The notes: a model not told the origin generated them from the sequence alone. A stretch of DNA of 64,000 bases from Thalassotalea sp. ND16A (GCF_000764205.1 NZ_JQDZ01000048.1:62001-126000), one strand, 5' to 3'. Shown: positions 21,014 through 30,967, counted from the first letter of the stretch. Numbers and translations: made by a program.

Positions 21014-22519
21014 TTAGCTGGGGATTATGGTAAGTATTAAACCAAGCTCACTGATATCCGTCATTTCTTGTTTAAGTTCCGCAGAAATGAGTGGGTGTTT
21101 ACTTAAGAAAGTCTTAGGAAGAGTTAATTCAATGGCATTGTCAATGCCGCCAATGGTGAAGTCAGGCATAACATCATCACGACGACGTTTCGCCAAAATG
21201 ACGGCTATACGCAAGATAAAGATAGCATAGATTGCTTGTTGCTTACTGATCAGACTTTGTTTATCTAACACTTGCTGATTAACATCGGTTTTATAATTTG
21301 CCACCAGGGCAATCAGCAATTTTCGTTCGGCATTTGAAAAGCCGGCGATGTCGGCATTATCGAGAATATATTCAGCGTGTTTTTTATTACCTTTGTACTC
21401 AAGTGACAAGCCAATTTCATGCAACACACAGGCTGACTGCAACAGCATTGCTAACTCATCGGTTAATTGCCAGCTATCGCGTAATTGCGCGAAGGTTTCC
21501 TCGGCGATACTTGCCACCCGAAACGCATGACGTTCATCAATACTAAAGCGTTCGATGAGGCCAGTTAAGGTGCGTTGCCGAATATCAACATTGCGCATAT
21601 TTGGTAATAATTCATAAAGCAGGCCTTCTCGAATCGCGCCACCGGCAAGGTGTACCTGTGTTATTGAAAAGCTGGTAAAGATCGCCGTTAATATTGCCAC
21701 GCCTGCAACAAACACCGGTTTACGTTCAGCTTCCAAACCAACAATATTCAACTTATCGATATGTTGGCAGTGAATAACTTGTTGCCGTATGTCAGTAAGA
21801 TTGGCTAACGTGATCCGTTGTAACTTGCCTTGTGCAGTAAGCACTTCGGCCACCGCTTGCAACGTCCCGGAGACCCCAAGCGCAATATCCCAACCAATCG
21901 CCTGATAGACTTGTTGTTGACTTTTTAGAATTGCTGCGGCGGTGCTAACGGCATTATCGAAACCACGTTGACTCAACACGCCATCAGCAAAAAATTGATT
22001 ATTAAAGGTGACACAGCCCATATCCAGGGAGCAGGCTTGTATCACCTCAAAACCGGAACCGGCAATCAGCTCAGTACTGGCGCCGCCAATATCAATCACC
22101 AAACGTTTATCGACCCCGCTGGTGGTATGGGCCACGCCTAAATAAATATTATGGGCTTCTTCAATGCCGGAGATCAGGTGAATTTTATGCTTAAGGATAG
22201 CTTCCGCTTTGCTGATAAACACTGCGGAATTAACCGCCAGCCGCAGGGTTGCGGTGGCGACAATTTTGATGTTTTCGGCCGGGATATCTTGTAGACGTTC
22301 AGCAAAAAAGCTTAAACATTCCCAACCCCGTGCCATGGCTTTTTGATCGAGAACATTCTCGTCATCTAAGCCTGAGGCCAAGCGTACCTTACGTTTCACT
22401 TTATCCACCACCTGGACGCTATCGGCGACCAGGCGAGAGATTAACATGTGAAACGAATTAGAGCCTAAATCAATAACCGCATATAGCGGTGGTGGGCAAG
22501 ATGGTAGGCTTGCACTCAT
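21014..22519 (-). CDS. gppA: Guanosine pentaphosphatase / exopolyphosphatase GppA-Ppx family
   Basis: Acts on pppGpp and/or inorganic polyphosphate. The 501 residues contain the ASKHA-fold phosphate loops YAVIDLGSNSFHMLI (about 13-27) and LVIDIGGASTEL (about 139-150), the SLDMGCVTF segment, and a C-terminal HD-like helical domain (about 315-500). Its position directly behind rhlB and opposite to trxA-rho is the same as gppA in E. coli, which favours GppA over Ppx. The gap to rhlB is 8 bp, so the two form an operon. Confidence 0.9.
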   Translation of the reverse strand: MSASLPSCPPPLYAVIDLGSNSFHMLISRLVADSVQVVDKVKRKVRLASGLDDENVLDQKAMARGWECLSFFAERLQDIPAENIKIVATATLRLAVNSAVFISKAEAILKHKIHLISGIEEAHNIYLGVAHTTSGVDKRLVIDIGGASTELIAGSGFEVIQACSLDMGCVTFNNQFFADGVLSQRGFDNAVSTAAAILKSQQQVYQAIGWDIALGVSGTLQAVAEVLTAQGKLQRITLANLTDIRQQVIHCQHIDKLNIVGLEAERKPVFVAGVAILTAIFTSFSITQVHLAGGAIREGLLYELLPNMRNVDIRQRTLTGLIERFSIDERHAFRVASIAEETFAQLRDSWQLTDELAMLLQSACVLHEIGLSLEYKGNKKHAEYILDNADIAGFSNAERKLLIALVANYKTDVNQQVLDKQSLISKQQAIYAIFILRIAVILAKRRRDDVMPDFTIGGIDNAIELTLPKTFLSKHPLISAELKQEMTDISELGLILTIIPS

Positions 22520-22527
22520 TAACGCGT

Positions 22528-23802
22528 TTACCTCGAGTGATGCGAGCGACGCGGAGCACGATTACCACCTGAACGTCCACCTTTACCACGACTATTTGGC
22601 TGATGGCGGCGCGGCTTATATTTAGGTTTCGGTAAATCGGTTAGCAAGGCATCAGGATCGTATTTACTTACCGGTAAACTATGTTCAATATAGTCTTCAA
22701 TGGCAGGTAGATTAAACACTGAATCTTCACAAGCAAAACTTATCGCATGACCCGAAGCGCCTGCGCGGCCGGTACGACCGATACGATGCACGTAATCTTC
22801 ACAATCATCGGGTAAATCGTAGTTAAACACATGGGTAACACTAGGAATATGCAGGCCACGTGCGGCAACGTCAGTTGCTACCAGGAAGTCCAAATTACCT
22901 TTGGTAAAGTTGTCTAAAATCTTAATACGTTTGTTCTGTGCCACATCTCCGGTTAACAAACCAACACGATGTTGATCGGCCGCGAGATGTGAATAGACTT
23001 TTTCACAAACATGTTTGGTGTTGGCGAAAATAATTGCTTTATCTGGCCATTCTTCTTCAATGATGGTTTGCAGTAACGTCATTTTATCTTCATTGGACGG
23101 ATAAAATAACTCTTCGCTAATGCGTACGTTGGTTTTTTGCTCGGGCGCAACTTCAACGCTTTCCGGATCATTCATGTGCTCAAATGCCAGTTCTTTCACC
23201 CGAAATGATAATGTTGCTGAATACAACATGTTTAAACGGTCTTTTGCCGCCGGCATACGGCGAAACATGAAACGAATATCGTTAATAAAACCTAAATCGA
23301 ACATACGATCGGCTTCATCTAAGACCACGGCTTCAATATTATTTAGCTGATAAATACCCTGCTTTAAATAATCGATTAAGCGGCCACAAGTACCGATAAG
23401 GATATCGACACCGCTTTGCAGTGTTTGTCGTTGTGACTCATAGCCTTCGCCGCCATAAACAACACCAAGACGCAAGCCCGTGCTTTTCGCCATCTCTTTC
23501 GCATCATTATGAATTTGAATCGCCAACTCACGCGTCGGCGCCATAATGATAGCGCGAGGTTGCGAGCTGTCACCTTTGCTATTAGTCAATAAATGGTGAA
23601 AAGTCGCAGCAAGAAAGGCGATCGTTTTGCCTTCACCCGTTTGCGCCTGACCAGCAATATCTTTACCTGATAGTAATATTGGTAATGATTTTTCCTGAAT
23701 CTCTGTACAGTATTGAAAGCCCATGGCTTCGAGTCCGGTCACTACTTGCGGAGCAAGCCCAAGAGCGGAAAATTTGGTTTCGGTTAAATGTGATTTTTTC
23801 AT
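22528..23802 (-). CDS. rhlB: DEAD-box RNA helicase RhlB
   Basis: ATP-dependent RNA helicase that works with the RNase E degradosome. The 424 residues carry the Q-motif region [19 protein letters not shown], Walker [17 protein letters not shown], the DEAD box [16 protein letters not shown] (YSATLSF) and the C-terminal [13 protein letters not shown] and [10 protein letters not shown]. The tail after about residue 385 is basic and low-complexity ([18 protein letters not shown]), as in E. coli RhlB. Synteny gppA-rhlB // trxA-rho supports the name. Confidence 0.95.
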   Translation of the reverse strand: MKKSHLTETKFSALGLAPQVVTGLEAMGFQYCTEIQEKSLPILLSGKDIAGQAQTGEGKTIAFLAATFHHLLTNSKGDSSQPRAIIMAPTRELAIQIHNDAKEMAKSTGLRLGVVYGGEGYESQRQTLQSGVDILIGTCGRLIDYLKQGIYQLNNIEAVVLDEADRMFDLGFINDIRFMFRRMPAAKDRLNMLYSATLSFRVKELAFEHMNDPESVEVAPEQKTNVRISEELFYPSNEDKMTLLQTIIEEEWPDKAIIFANTKHVCEKVYSHLAADQHRVGLLTGDVAQNKRIKILDNFTKGNLDFLVATDVAARGLHIPSVTHVFNYDLPDDCEDYVHRIGRTGRAGASGHAISFACEDSVFNLPAIEDYIEHSLPVSKYDPDALLTDLPKPKYKPRRHQPNSRGKGGRSGGNRAPRRSHHSR

Positions 23803-24111
23803 AGCCGATAGGGTAACACTTTAAGCCAGGGGTATTAAGTAATATCTTATTTTCTCCCAATAAAAAATTAATCGCGAACAAGTAATTTTTGCAACAATCA
23901 AAAAATATGTTTTGATTTGGCTGTTTAACTGGCAACAATTGCTTAACACTAAGGTATTTAGCAAAAAAAATACCTTATGACTATGTTATATAAATCAGTT
24001 ATAAAATAATCTAAATTTAGCGGCGATATTGACTTGTATTACTTGCAATAAGTCCCAAGATAGATAACATGCAACATATTGTGGCATTTAGCCAATTTAA
24101 CGGAGAGAAAA
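23803..24111. other. Divergent promoter region between rhlB and trxA
   Basis: This 309-bp AT-rich stretch has no gene. It holds a 9-bp stem (23951-23959 with 23968-23976) whose loop contains an A run. Because any T tract would sit in the loop, it is not a convincing terminator for either strand. The GGAGAG ribosome site of trxA is at 24102-24107. Promoters for both directions must lie here, but no box pair stands out. Confidence 0.5.
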
Positions 24112-24438
24112 ATGAGCGATAAAATTGTTCAGCTAACAGATGACAGCTTTGATGCTGATGTAATCAATGCTTCAGCCCCGGTTTTAGTAGACTTTTGGGC
24201 AGAATGGTGTGGTCCTTGTAAAATGATTGCTCCTATTCTTTCAGAAATTGCTGAAGAATATGACGGTAAAGTTACCGTTGCCAAATTAAATATCGACCAA
24301 AATGCTGGCACCCCACCGAAATATGGTATTCGTGGTATTCCAACATTGTTATTATTTAAAGACGGTGCAGTTGCCGACACCAAAGTAGGCGCACTTTCTA
24401 AAAACCAATTAAAAGAATTCCTCGAAGCGAATCTTTAA
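24112..24438 (+). CDS. trxA: Thioredoxin 1
   Basis: General protein disulfide reductase. The 108 residues are close to E. coli TrxA and contain the active site WCGPCK (about 32-37), the cis-Pro loop RGIPTLLLF and the C-terminal [16 protein letters not shown]. The frame extends upstream to 24079, but ATG 24112 has a GGAG site at the right distance and gives the family N terminus [14 protein letters not shown] strong terminator follows, separating it from rho. Confidence 0.98.
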   Translation: MSDKIVQLTDDSFDADVINASAPVLVDFWAEWCGPCKMIAPILSEIAEEYDGKVTVAKLNIDQNAGTPPKYGIRGIPTLLLFKDGAVADTKVGALSKNQLKEFLEANL

Positions 24439-24445
24439 TTGTTAC

Positions 24446-24476
24446 AAAAGGTCGGCATTTGCCGACCTTTTGCTTT
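24446..24476 (+). terminator. Terminator of trxA
   Basis: A perfect 11-bp stem (24446-24456 with 24461-24471) with a short loop is followed by a T-rich tail, 8 bases behind the trxA stop. Confidence 0.88.
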
Positions 24477-24671
24477 TAATACCATAAAAAAAGTACGATA
24501 ATTAAGCTCTGACTTTACCAAAGGTAAATTTAGTGCTAACTTAAACAATCATAACTAAGCATTTCTTAAGCCTTTTCGTTTGAACTCGTTGTTCAACCAG
24601 TTCACGCAAAAAATTTTAGCTAATTAACACTAAGCAATACTACTTAATAAAAAATCACAAAGACCCATCAT

Positions 24672-25931
24672 ATGAACCTAATCGAACTCAAAGATAAATC
24701 TATTGGCGAACTAATCAAACTCGCTGAATCAATGAAGCTTGAACATTTAGCCCGTACCCGTAAGCAAGACGTAATTTTTGCCATTTTAAAAGCGCACGCG
24801 AAAAGCGGCGAAGATATTTTTGGTGGTGGCGTACTGGAAATATTACAAGATGGATTTGGTTTCTTGCGCTCGGCAGATTCTTCATATTTAGCCGGTCCTG
24901 ATGATATTTATGTATCGCCTAGCCAAATAAGACGCTTTAGTTTGCGAACCGGTGATAGCGTATTTGGTAAAATTCGCCCACCAAAAGACGGCGAGCGCTA
25001 CTTTGCCCTGTTAAAAGTTAATGAAGTTAACTTTGACAGACCAGAAAACTCGCGCAACAAAATTCTTTTCGAAAACCTCACTCCAGTACACCCTGATGAA
25101 CGCCTTACCATGGAACGTGGTAACGGCAGTACGGAAGATATTACCGCCCGGGTATTGGATTTAGCCTCTCCTATTGGTAAAGGCCAACGTGGCTTGATTG
25201 TGGCACCGCCAAAAGCGGGTAAAACGCTATTATTGCAAAATATTGCGCAAAGTATCGCCCACAACCATCCTGAATGTGAATTAATGGTATTGCTTATTGA
25301 TGAACGTCCGGAAGAGGTTACCGAGATGCAGCGCCTGGTAAAAGGTGAAGTAGTGGCGTCAACCTTTGATGAGCCAGCCAGTCGTCACGTACAAGTGGCT
25401 GAAATGGTGATCGAAAAAGCGAAACGCTTAACTGAGCACAAAAAAGATGTGGTTATTTTACTTGATTCAATCACCCGTCTGGCGCGAGCGTATAACACGG
25501 TAATTCCATCGTCAGGTAAAATATTAACCGGTGGTGTAGATGCCAATGCCCTACATCGTCCAAAACGTTTCTTCGGTGCGGCTCGTAACATTGAAGAAGG
25601 TGGTAGCTTAACCATTATCGCCACCGCACTTGTCGATACTGGCTCGAAAATGGATGAAGTGATCTACGAAGAGTTTAAAGGCACCGGTAATATGGAATTG
25701 CACCTTTCTCGCAAAATTTCCGAGAAACGTGTTTTCCCTGCCATTCACTACAACCGCTCAGGTACCCGTCGTGAAGAGTTACTGACCAAGCAAGATGAGC
25801 TACAGAAAATGTGGATTCTACGTAAAATCGTCCATGAGATGGGCGAGATTGATGCGATGGAATTCATGATTGATAAACTGTCGATGACCAAAACCAACAA
25901 CGAATTCTTCGACTCGATGCGACGGAAATAA
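24672..25931 (+). CDS. rho: Transcription termination factor Rho
   Basis: Hexameric RNA-dependent ATPase that ends transcription. Its 419 residues equal the E. coli length. The N-terminal RNA-binding domain has the RNP-like GFGFLRS and [13 protein letters not shown] segments (about 60-80). The motor shows [17 protein letters not shown] (P-loop, about 173-189), [13 protein letters not shown], the Q-loop region and the R-loop [30 protein letters not shown]. The 200-bp leader between the trxA terminator and the start has no gene; in other enterics this leader carries Rho-dependent autoregulation, which is only inferred here. Confidence 0.98.
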   Translation: MNLIELKDKSIGELIKLAESMKLEHLARTRKQDVIFAILKAHAKSGEDIFGGGVLEILQDGFGFLRSADSSYLAGPDDIYVSPSQIRRFSLRTGDSVFGKIRPPKDGERYFALLKVNEVNFDRPENSRNKILFENLTPVHPDERLTMERGNGSTEDITARVLDLASPIGKGQRGLIVAPPKAGKTLLLQNIAQSIAHNHPECELMVLLIDERPEEVTEMQRLVKGEVVASTFDEPASRHVQVAEMVIEKAKRLTEHKKDVVILLDSITRLARAYNTVIPSSGKILTGGVDANALHRPKRFFGAARNIEEGGSLTIIATALVDTGSKMDEVIYEEFKGTGNMELHLSRKISEKRVFPAIHYNRSGTRREELLTKQDELQKMWILRKIVHEMGEIDAMEFMIDKLSMTKTNNEFFDSMRRK

Positions 25932-25958
25932 TTGCACCGAACAACCTGAATGGAATTA

Positions 25959-26014
25959 GGTACAAGATACAAGGTACAAGGTACAAGGTACAAGGTACAA
26001 GGTACAAGGTACAA
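25959..26014. repeat. Heptanucleotide tandem repeat, 8 units of GGTACAA
   Basis: Eight contiguous 7-bp units fill 56 bp; only the second unit differs (GATACAA). It begins 28 bp behind the rho stop and ends 12 bp before the rho terminator, so it belongs to the rho 3' untranslated region. On the other strand it creates a spurious repetitive frame (LVPCTLY repeats). Array length is expected to vary between strains by slippage. Confidence 0.95.
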
Positions 26015-26026
26015 GCAGTGTAGTTG

Positions 26027-26052
26027 AAACCCGGCGAATGTCGGGTTTTTTT
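26027..26052 (+). terminator. Terminator of rho
   Basis: A 7-bp GC-rich stem (26027-26033 with 26042-26048) is followed directly by a run of seven T, 95 bases behind the rho stop and just after the heptamer array. Confidence 0.85.
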
Positions 26053-26151
26053 ATGCCTAAATTCGATGAAAAGTTAATTTATTAAATTATATGTAACCGT
26101 TTTCCAGCTGCTGTAGTCTATTAAGATAACAACAATAAATATTGAGCAAGT

Positions 26152-26724
26152 ATGTCATTTAAATCTGGCTTTAGTGTAGAGATCAGCGTTGATTTATTAA
26201 CGCAGGCAAAAGCAGGAAACATCAATGCTTTTGAGGCGATCTACCAGACTTATTCCGGCGCTTGTTATGCGTTAGCCTGGCGGGTCACGGGGCAGGAAGC
26301 ATTAGCTCAGGAAGTGGTACAAGAATCATTCATTAAAGTGTTCAGAAAAATTCAACAGTATCGCTTACAAGGGCCGTTTGCCGGTTGGCTACGACAAATA
26401 GTCGTGCGAGAAGCCATTGACAAAATAAAGTTGGAAACTAAGTTAGGCCGCACAAGTGATGAAGAACTTGCGCAAACAGCAAGCAATGATTTATTTGATT
26501 TCAACTGGTTAGAGTCTTGTATTGCGCTTGAACAACTCACTCAGGATTTATCGGTTACCAGCCGGGCAGTATTGTTTCTGCACGAAGTAGAAGGCTTTAG
26601 TCATAATGAAATTGGCGTATTCTTCAATAAATCGGCCAGCTTTTCAAAAGTAACACTAAGCCGAGCTTATAAATCATTAAAACAAAGAGCGTTAAAGCAG
26701 GAGTTAAATAATGCATTTAAGTGA
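26152..26724 (+). CDS. ECF-type RNA polymerase sigma factor
   Basis: A 190-residue group 4 sigma factor. Region 2 runs from about residue 13 to 80, with NAFEAIYQTYSGACYALAWRVTG and QEVVQESFIKVFRKIQQYR followed by FAGWLRQIVVREAIDKIK. Region 4 is about 122-175 (LSVTSRAVLFLHEVEGFSHNEIGVFFNKSASFSKVTLSRAYKSLK). The usual spacing and Trp-Leu-rich region 2 resemble the RpoE-like groups, but the exact ECF group is not assigned. It overlaps a putative membrane anti-sigma gene by 14 bases and is followed by a PDZ protein, so it is probably released by an envelope signal. Confidence 0.88.
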   Translation: MSFKSGFSVEISVDLLTQAKAGNINAFEAIYQTYSGACYALAWRVTGQEALAQEVVQESFIKVFRKIQQYRLQGPFAGWLRQIVVREAIDKIKLETKLGRTSDEELAQTASNDLFDFNWLESCIALEQLTQDLSVTSRAVLFLHEVEGFSHNEIGVFFNKSASFSKVTLSRAYKSLKQRALKQELNNAFK

Positions 26725-27307
26725 TCAGCAATTACTGCAATTAACCACGGAGTCCAATCTGCACCTACAAGGATGTGCGGTGTGTAAACAAAGAGCTGCG
26801 GTTTTGCAAAGTGTTAGGCAACAGCTCAAACAACCACCGAAAATGCCGGATCTTGCGATGAGTTGGCAGAAAATTGAACAGACTCTTTCTCAACAGGAAC
26901 AGCAAGATCAACAGACGGCTGGCATCGCAAAAGTTAAAAAGCAGGCAAGTCTATGGCGTTATAGCAGTTTTGCCTTAGCCGCAACCTTGCTTGCTTTGCT
27001 GATTCTGCCACTGCTCAATATTACCAACGTAGAGCGCCAACCTAATGATGAAGGCAAAATGCTGTCCTCCTGGATACAAGAAAGCAATCAGCTACAACAA
27101 CAATTAGAAGCATTGATAAAGGCCGATGCGCCATTAGGGCTTGATGTTGAGCAAGTTCACTATCAATTGGTGGTGATCGATAAAAAATTGCAACAGGCTT
27201 ATTTACAAAATAGACCGGACAACGACAAAAAACAATTATGGTTACGGCGTAAGCAGATCATCGAAACCGCGCTAAAACCTATGCCGATGCATGTTATCTC
27301 AATATAG
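26711..27307 (+). CDS. Putative membrane anti-sigma factor
   Basis: A 198-residue protein not assigned to a named family. The cytoplasmic N terminus has HLQGCAVCKQR (about 18-28), an HxxxCxxC-like element typical of zinc anti-sigma domains, followed by helical segments. A single membrane helix (about 82-104, SSFALAATLLALLILPLL) leads to an external Gln-rich helical domain. The gene overlaps the ECF sigma gene, the classic sigma/anti-sigma arrangement. The role is inferred from the motif, topology and position. Confidence 0.72.
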   Translation: MHLSDQQLLQLTTESNLHLQGCAVCKQRAAVLQSVRQQLKQPPKMPDLAMSWQKIEQTLSQQEQQDQQTAGIAKVKKQASLWRYSSFALAATLLALLILPLLNITNVERQPNDEGKMLSSWIQESNQLQQQLEALIKADAPLGLDVEQVHYQLVVIDKKLQQAYLQNRPDNDKKQLWLRRKQIIETALKPMPMHVISI

Positions 27308-27323
27308 AAACCAGGAGATGTTA

Positions 27324-28562
27324 ATGAAACTATTTTCAATATTATTGTTAAGCTTTGTGTTCAGCTTAGTATTAACCAGCAGCGGTTATGCCGCAGCACA
27401 AGAGCCAGAGTACAGTAAAGAATCAAAACAGTTGTTAATGGAAATGGAACAACAAATTAAAGCCACAATGTTTTCGGTAAGTAAACTCGAACGCAAGGCG
27501 GGCAATGAGATGAGTGATTTTTCCTACTCGGTTGCCATACCGGCGGAACATCAATTTCGATTAGGCTTAGTGTTAGATACGCAAAATCCAAAATCCGGCT
27601 TTCAGGTTTTATCGATGACCCCGCAAGGCATAGCCGCCAAGACTGGCTTATTAGTTGATGATCAAATCACAGCCATCAATGCCATGCCAGTAAATGAACA
27701 AACTTCAGCACAAGCGATCAGCCAACTAACTCAGCTAAATAGCTCACAAGTGCTGACTTTGGAGGTTATATCTAACGGAAAAACTAAACAAATACAAATC
27801 CCGGTAACCCCAGAGTACATTCCGGCGATTAACCTTAGTATTGGCACCAAGATAGCTGAATTAACCGCAGTAAATTCAACTTCCGCAATTAATAAAAACA
27901 GCTGTGGTGAAATATCACTGTTCATGACCCCACCGCAAACAAAAGATTTATACCCGGCATATATCGTTTCCATCGATGGCCAAAATATGCGGCAATCAAA
28001 GGAAAAATTTGTGCTGAAACCGGGCAAACATTTAATCAAAGTACATGAACTCATTACCGACCCCAGAGTTAAAAGAAGCAAAGGCATTGTCTCGGCAAAA
28101 GAATTCATCGTCACCATTGAGGCCAATAAAAGTTATCGTCTCGCCGCCGAATTCATCAAAGAACATCGCTTAAAAACAGTATCGCAACAATACTGGCAGC
28201 CAAAGGTATGGCATGTTTCTGAAAAACAATGTTCCGGCACTGTGCTCGATGCTGAACTGAATGTTAATGAATTACGCGAAGACATCGCGGTGCAGGCCGC
28301 AAAATGTTACGACGCACATATTAAAGCAAGAACCGATTTATCTAAAACAGGGGAAGCGGAAAAATATAAAGAATTGATCGGTGAATTAATCGGTAAAGGA
28401 AATATTAACAAATATGTTAATTCTGCTAGCGATATCAAAATAAAAAGCAGTTATATCACCGGTTTCAGTCATGTTGTGGGTGAGGCCAAAAGAGGTCGCA
28501 GATACTGCAGTGACTTAGATCAAAGGCTGGCAAACCTAAATCAATTGCTCACAAATAATTAA
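27324..28562 (+). CDS. Periplasmic PDZ-domain protein of the ECF operon
   Basis: A 412-residue exported protein. The signal peptide is MKLFSILLLSFVFSLVLTSS, cleaved near AAA. A PDZ domain lies at about 65-140 (FRLGLVLDTQNPKSGFQVLSM, then GIAAKTGLLVDDQITAINAMPV). The remaining 250 residues are beta- and Lys-rich and not recognised. There is no Ser-protease triad, so it is not a DegS/DegP-type protease. ATG 27324 is chosen because AGGAG at 27313-27317 is six bases upstream; a longer frame from 27291 overlaps the anti-sigma gene. It probably acts in the signal path or is the main target of the sigma factor. Confidence 0.7.
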   Translation: MKLFSILLLSFVFSLVLTSSGYAAAQEPEYSKESKQLLMEMEQQIKATMFSVSKLERKAGNEMSDFSYSVAIPAEHQFRLGLVLDTQNPKSGFQVLSMTPQGIAAKTGLLVDDQITAINAMPVNEQTSAQAISQLTQLNSSQVLTLEVISNGKTKQIQIPVTPEYIPAINLSIGTKIAELTAVNSTSAINKNSCGEISLFMTPPQTKDLYPAYIVSIDGQNMRQSKEKFVLKPGKHLIKVHELITDPRVKRSKGIVSAKEFIVTIEANKSYRLAAEFIKEHRLKTVSQQYWQPKVWHVSEKQCSGTVLDAELNVNELREDIAVQAAKCYDAHIKARTDLSKTGEAEKYKELIGELIGKGNINKYVNSASDIKIKSSYITGFSHVVGEAKRGRRYCSDLDQRLANLNQLLTNN

Positions 28563-28703
28563 TCGTTATGGCGAAGTCTAATGACAATATAGCATTTATT
28601 AAATTGATTCATTAAATGCTTCGCAGCAAGGAAATTATTTGATTTTTACAGATTATCTGTTCATTTTAAGCGATAATAACCATTAACATAATTGATCTAA
28701 CCA

Positions 28704-29579
28704 GTGGAACTGTCATTGAACAACGAAAGCGGTAAACGTCTCAACAAATTTATCAGTGAATCGGGCTATTGCTCACGCCGTGGTGCCGATAAACTAATTG
28801 AGCAAGGCAAAGTTAAAATTAATGGTCATTTGCCCGAGCTGGGCACAAAAGTACTGCCTGATGATATTGTTACTGTCGATGGCAAGGCTATTGCGGCAAT
28901 GCCAGAAAATAAGTCGGATCGTGTTTACCTCGCTTATAACAAACCCATTGGCATTATCTGTACTACCGAGCTTGATGTTAGAGACAATATTATCGATGCC
29001 ATTGGTCACAAAGAACGTATATTCCCCATCGGCCGGTTAGATAAACCATCGGAAGGATTAATATTTTTAACCAGTGATGGCGATATTGTGAATAAAATTC
29101 TGCGTGCTGAGAATGCTCATGATAAAGAGTATGTGGTAACGGTCGATCAACCGATCAGTGAACGCTTCCTTCAGCGAATGGCCCGTGGCGTGCCTATTTT
29201 GGGCACCATCACCAAACCTTGTAAAGTCAGTATGGTTGGTAAGTTTGTCTTTAAAATTGTATTAACTCAAGGACTCAACCGGCAAATTCGCCGCATGTGT
29301 GAATACTTAGGTTATGAAGTCACCAAGTTATCCAGAACTCGTATCATGTCGATATCTATCGGCAACTTAAAGCCTGGTCAGTGGCGCAATTTAAACGCGC
29401 AAGAGATGAAAGAAATTAACGATGCGGTTGCCGGCTCAACCAAAACAGCGCCAGAAAATCATCGCAAAGTGAACCCAAATGAAAAAGTAAACCCCTGGGC
29501 GCAAATTGAAGCCGAGTTGAACACTAAAGGCCCTAGTGATAACACCACTGGCACCTTAAGCCTGAAGAGTAAAAAATAA
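28704..29579 (+). CDS. rluF: 23S rRNA pseudouridine synthase RluF
   Basis: Isomerises uridine to pseudouridine in 23S rRNA (U2604 in E. coli). The 291 residues align with E. coli RluF: an S4 RNA-binding domain (RLNKFISESGYCSRRGADKLIEQGKVKING, about 10-40), the catalytic GRLDKPSEGLIFLT (Asp near 112), HDKEYVVTV and GLNRQIRRMCEYLGYEV. The tail beyond 245 is low-complexity. The start is doubtful: GTG 28704 has no clear ribosome site and TTG 28716 is an alternative; either leaves the S4 domain whole. Confidence 0.92.
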   Translation: MELSLNNESGKRLNKFISESGYCSRRGADKLIEQGKVKINGHLPELGTKVLPDDIVTVDGKAIAAMPENKSDRVYLAYNKPIGIICTTELDVRDNIIDAIGHKERIFPIGRLDKPSEGLIFLTSDGDIVNKILRAENAHDKEYVVTVDQPISERFLQRMARGVPILGTITKPCKVSMVGKFVFKIVLTQGLNRQIRRMCEYLGYEVTKLSRTRIMSISIGNLKPGQWRNLNAQEMKEINDAVAGSTKTAPENHRKVNPNEKVNPWAQIEAELNTKGPSDNTTGTLSLKSKK

Positions 29580-29596
29580 GTTCTAATAGCGATAAC

Positions 29597-29630
29597 AAAA
29601 AAGCCGGTACATCACTGTACCGGCTTTTTT
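29597..29630. terminator. Bidirectional terminator between rluF and the amidohydrolases
   Basis: A perfect 14-bp stem (29597-29610 with 29617-29630) begins with six A and ends with six T, so it can end transcription from rluF on the plus strand and from the amidohydrolase pair on the minus strand. Confidence 0.93.
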
Positions 29631-29686
29631 ATTAGTCGTTGTCATTCAAATTGCATGAACTGCAACTAGATAATGACCTTGATAAA

Positions 29687-30967
29687 TTAAGGGCGCGTAT
29701 ATTGTTGCGGCTTTGCTTTATCCAGGGTTAAGTAACGGTCACGAAGCTTGGTTTGACGAGACTCAAGTTTCACCTCGACGCCGTTAATGATCACATTCGT
29801 CGGCGCTTCCATCACTTCGAGTGGATCGCCTGACCAGACCACGATGTCTGCTTGCATCCCGGCTTTGAGACTACCCACTTGTTGATCGATGCCGTAAATT
29901 TTTGCCGGCGCTGTGGTTAACGACGCTAGCCCTGCCTGCCAGGGTAAACCATTGGCTACCGCATTACCGGCATGTTGTGGTGCTAAACGAATATTATGAG
30001 TACCCATACCAATCGCGACATTGACTCCGGCATCGTGTAAACGGGCGGAATTTTCCAGAGTTGCGCCATTTTGCTCAAATGAATACGGCAAATTTGATTC
30101 CGGGTTTAAAATCACCGACATGCCGGCAGCGGCAATTTCATCGGCTACCCGCCATGCTTCCGCAGCGCCCACTAAGGTAATATTTAACCGTTTAAAGTTA
30201 TTGGTTATTTTAATTACCCGGCGGATATCGCTGGCACGATGCACTTGCACTAACAACGGCATTTCACCTTTCACTACCGGGATTAACGCCTGTACATTGG
30301 CTTTACTTAATGAGCCATGCCACTCAGTTTGTGGGGTAAAGGTGATTTTTTGTGCGTAAATCGCTTCATTTAGCGCATTACGCAAATCGACCCAAAGGGC
30401 GGCACGGCTGCCACCATTAACGTCGGCACCATGGTTAGACACATCGATAGTCATAAACGCCCGCGGTTTCATTACCGGGTCAACATCATCAGCCAAAGTA
30501 ATAATCGCACCTCGACCTTTATACATGGTGTCGGTGTAAGTCACCGCGGTAGCGGCACTGGTGATCCCCTCAATTCGGCTGATGTTGCGCAATGTGGTAT
30601 CCGGGTTTACCGCAACGGTGGCATCTAATGCGGCATGCAAAGCAGATGCCGCGACACTCGAGTCGACAGTGTTGGCCCAGCCAGACACTTCCACTAAACC
30701 AAGCGAAGTATAAGCACCAATAAAACCTGGCGTTACCACTTTACCTTTGGCATCAATAACCCGATAACTTTCATCGGTAGAAACGATTTGTGGAATAATG
30801 TTGCTAATTTTTCCATCTTCAATTAACACTGTCGCCTCTTCAATAGAGCCTTGTGCTGTCATGGTATGGACGGTGCCACCAATGATGGCAATTTTTTCTG
30901 CCTGCGCTGCATTACTAAACGCTAATGTGGTCATTGCCGCGAATGCGGTTAAGGTTAATTTGCTCAT
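29687..30967 (-). CDS. Exported amidohydrolase-fold protein lacking metal ligands
   Basis: A 426-residue protein with a signal peptide (MSKLTLTAFAAMTTLAFSNAAQA) and the architecture of imidazolonepropionase-like amidohydrolases: a small beta domain (IAIIGGTVHTMT...), a TIM barrel, then return to the beta domain (GSLKAGMQADIVVWSGDPLEV). Where active members have the first metal motif HxH after PGxID, this one reads PGFIGAYTSLG. The later His and Asp positions are also altered (LVGAAEAWR, GMGTHNIR). It is therefore probably catalytically degenerate or structural. It is translated with the upstream lipoprotein amidohydrolase (ATGA overlap), suggesting that they act as a pair. Confidence 0.8.
   Translation of the reverse strand: MSKLTLTAFAAMTTLAFSNAAQAEKIAIIGGTVHTMTAQGSIEEATVLIEDGKISNIIPQIVSTDESYRVIDAKGKVVTPGFIGAYTSLGLVEVSGWANTVDSSVAASALHAALDATVAVNPDTTLRNISRIEGITSAATAVTYTDTMYKGRGAIITLADDVDPVMKPRAFMTIDVSNHGADVNGGSRAALWVDLRNALNEAIYAQKITFTPQTEWHGSLSKANVQALIPVVKGEMPLLVQVHRASDIRRVIKITNNFKRLNITLVGAAEAWRVADEIAAAGMSVILNPESNLPYSFEQNGATLENSARLHDAGVNVAIGMGTHNIRLAPQHAGNAVANGLPWQAGLASLTTAPAKIYGIDQQVGSLKAGMQADIVVWSGDPLEVMEAPTNVIINGVEVKLESRQTKLRDRYLTLDKAKPQQYTRP

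Noticed and set aside
23951-23976. Hairpin between rhlB and trxA as a terminator
   Set aside because: The A/T run lies in the loop, not after the stem, so it would not end transcription on either strand.
25748-26014. Minus-strand frame encoding LVPCTLY repeats
   Set aside because: It is created by the heptamer tandem array and the antisense of rho; no ribosome site and no independent homology.
25959-26014. Heptamer array as a CRISPR array
   Set aside because: Units are 7 bp and contiguous without spacers.
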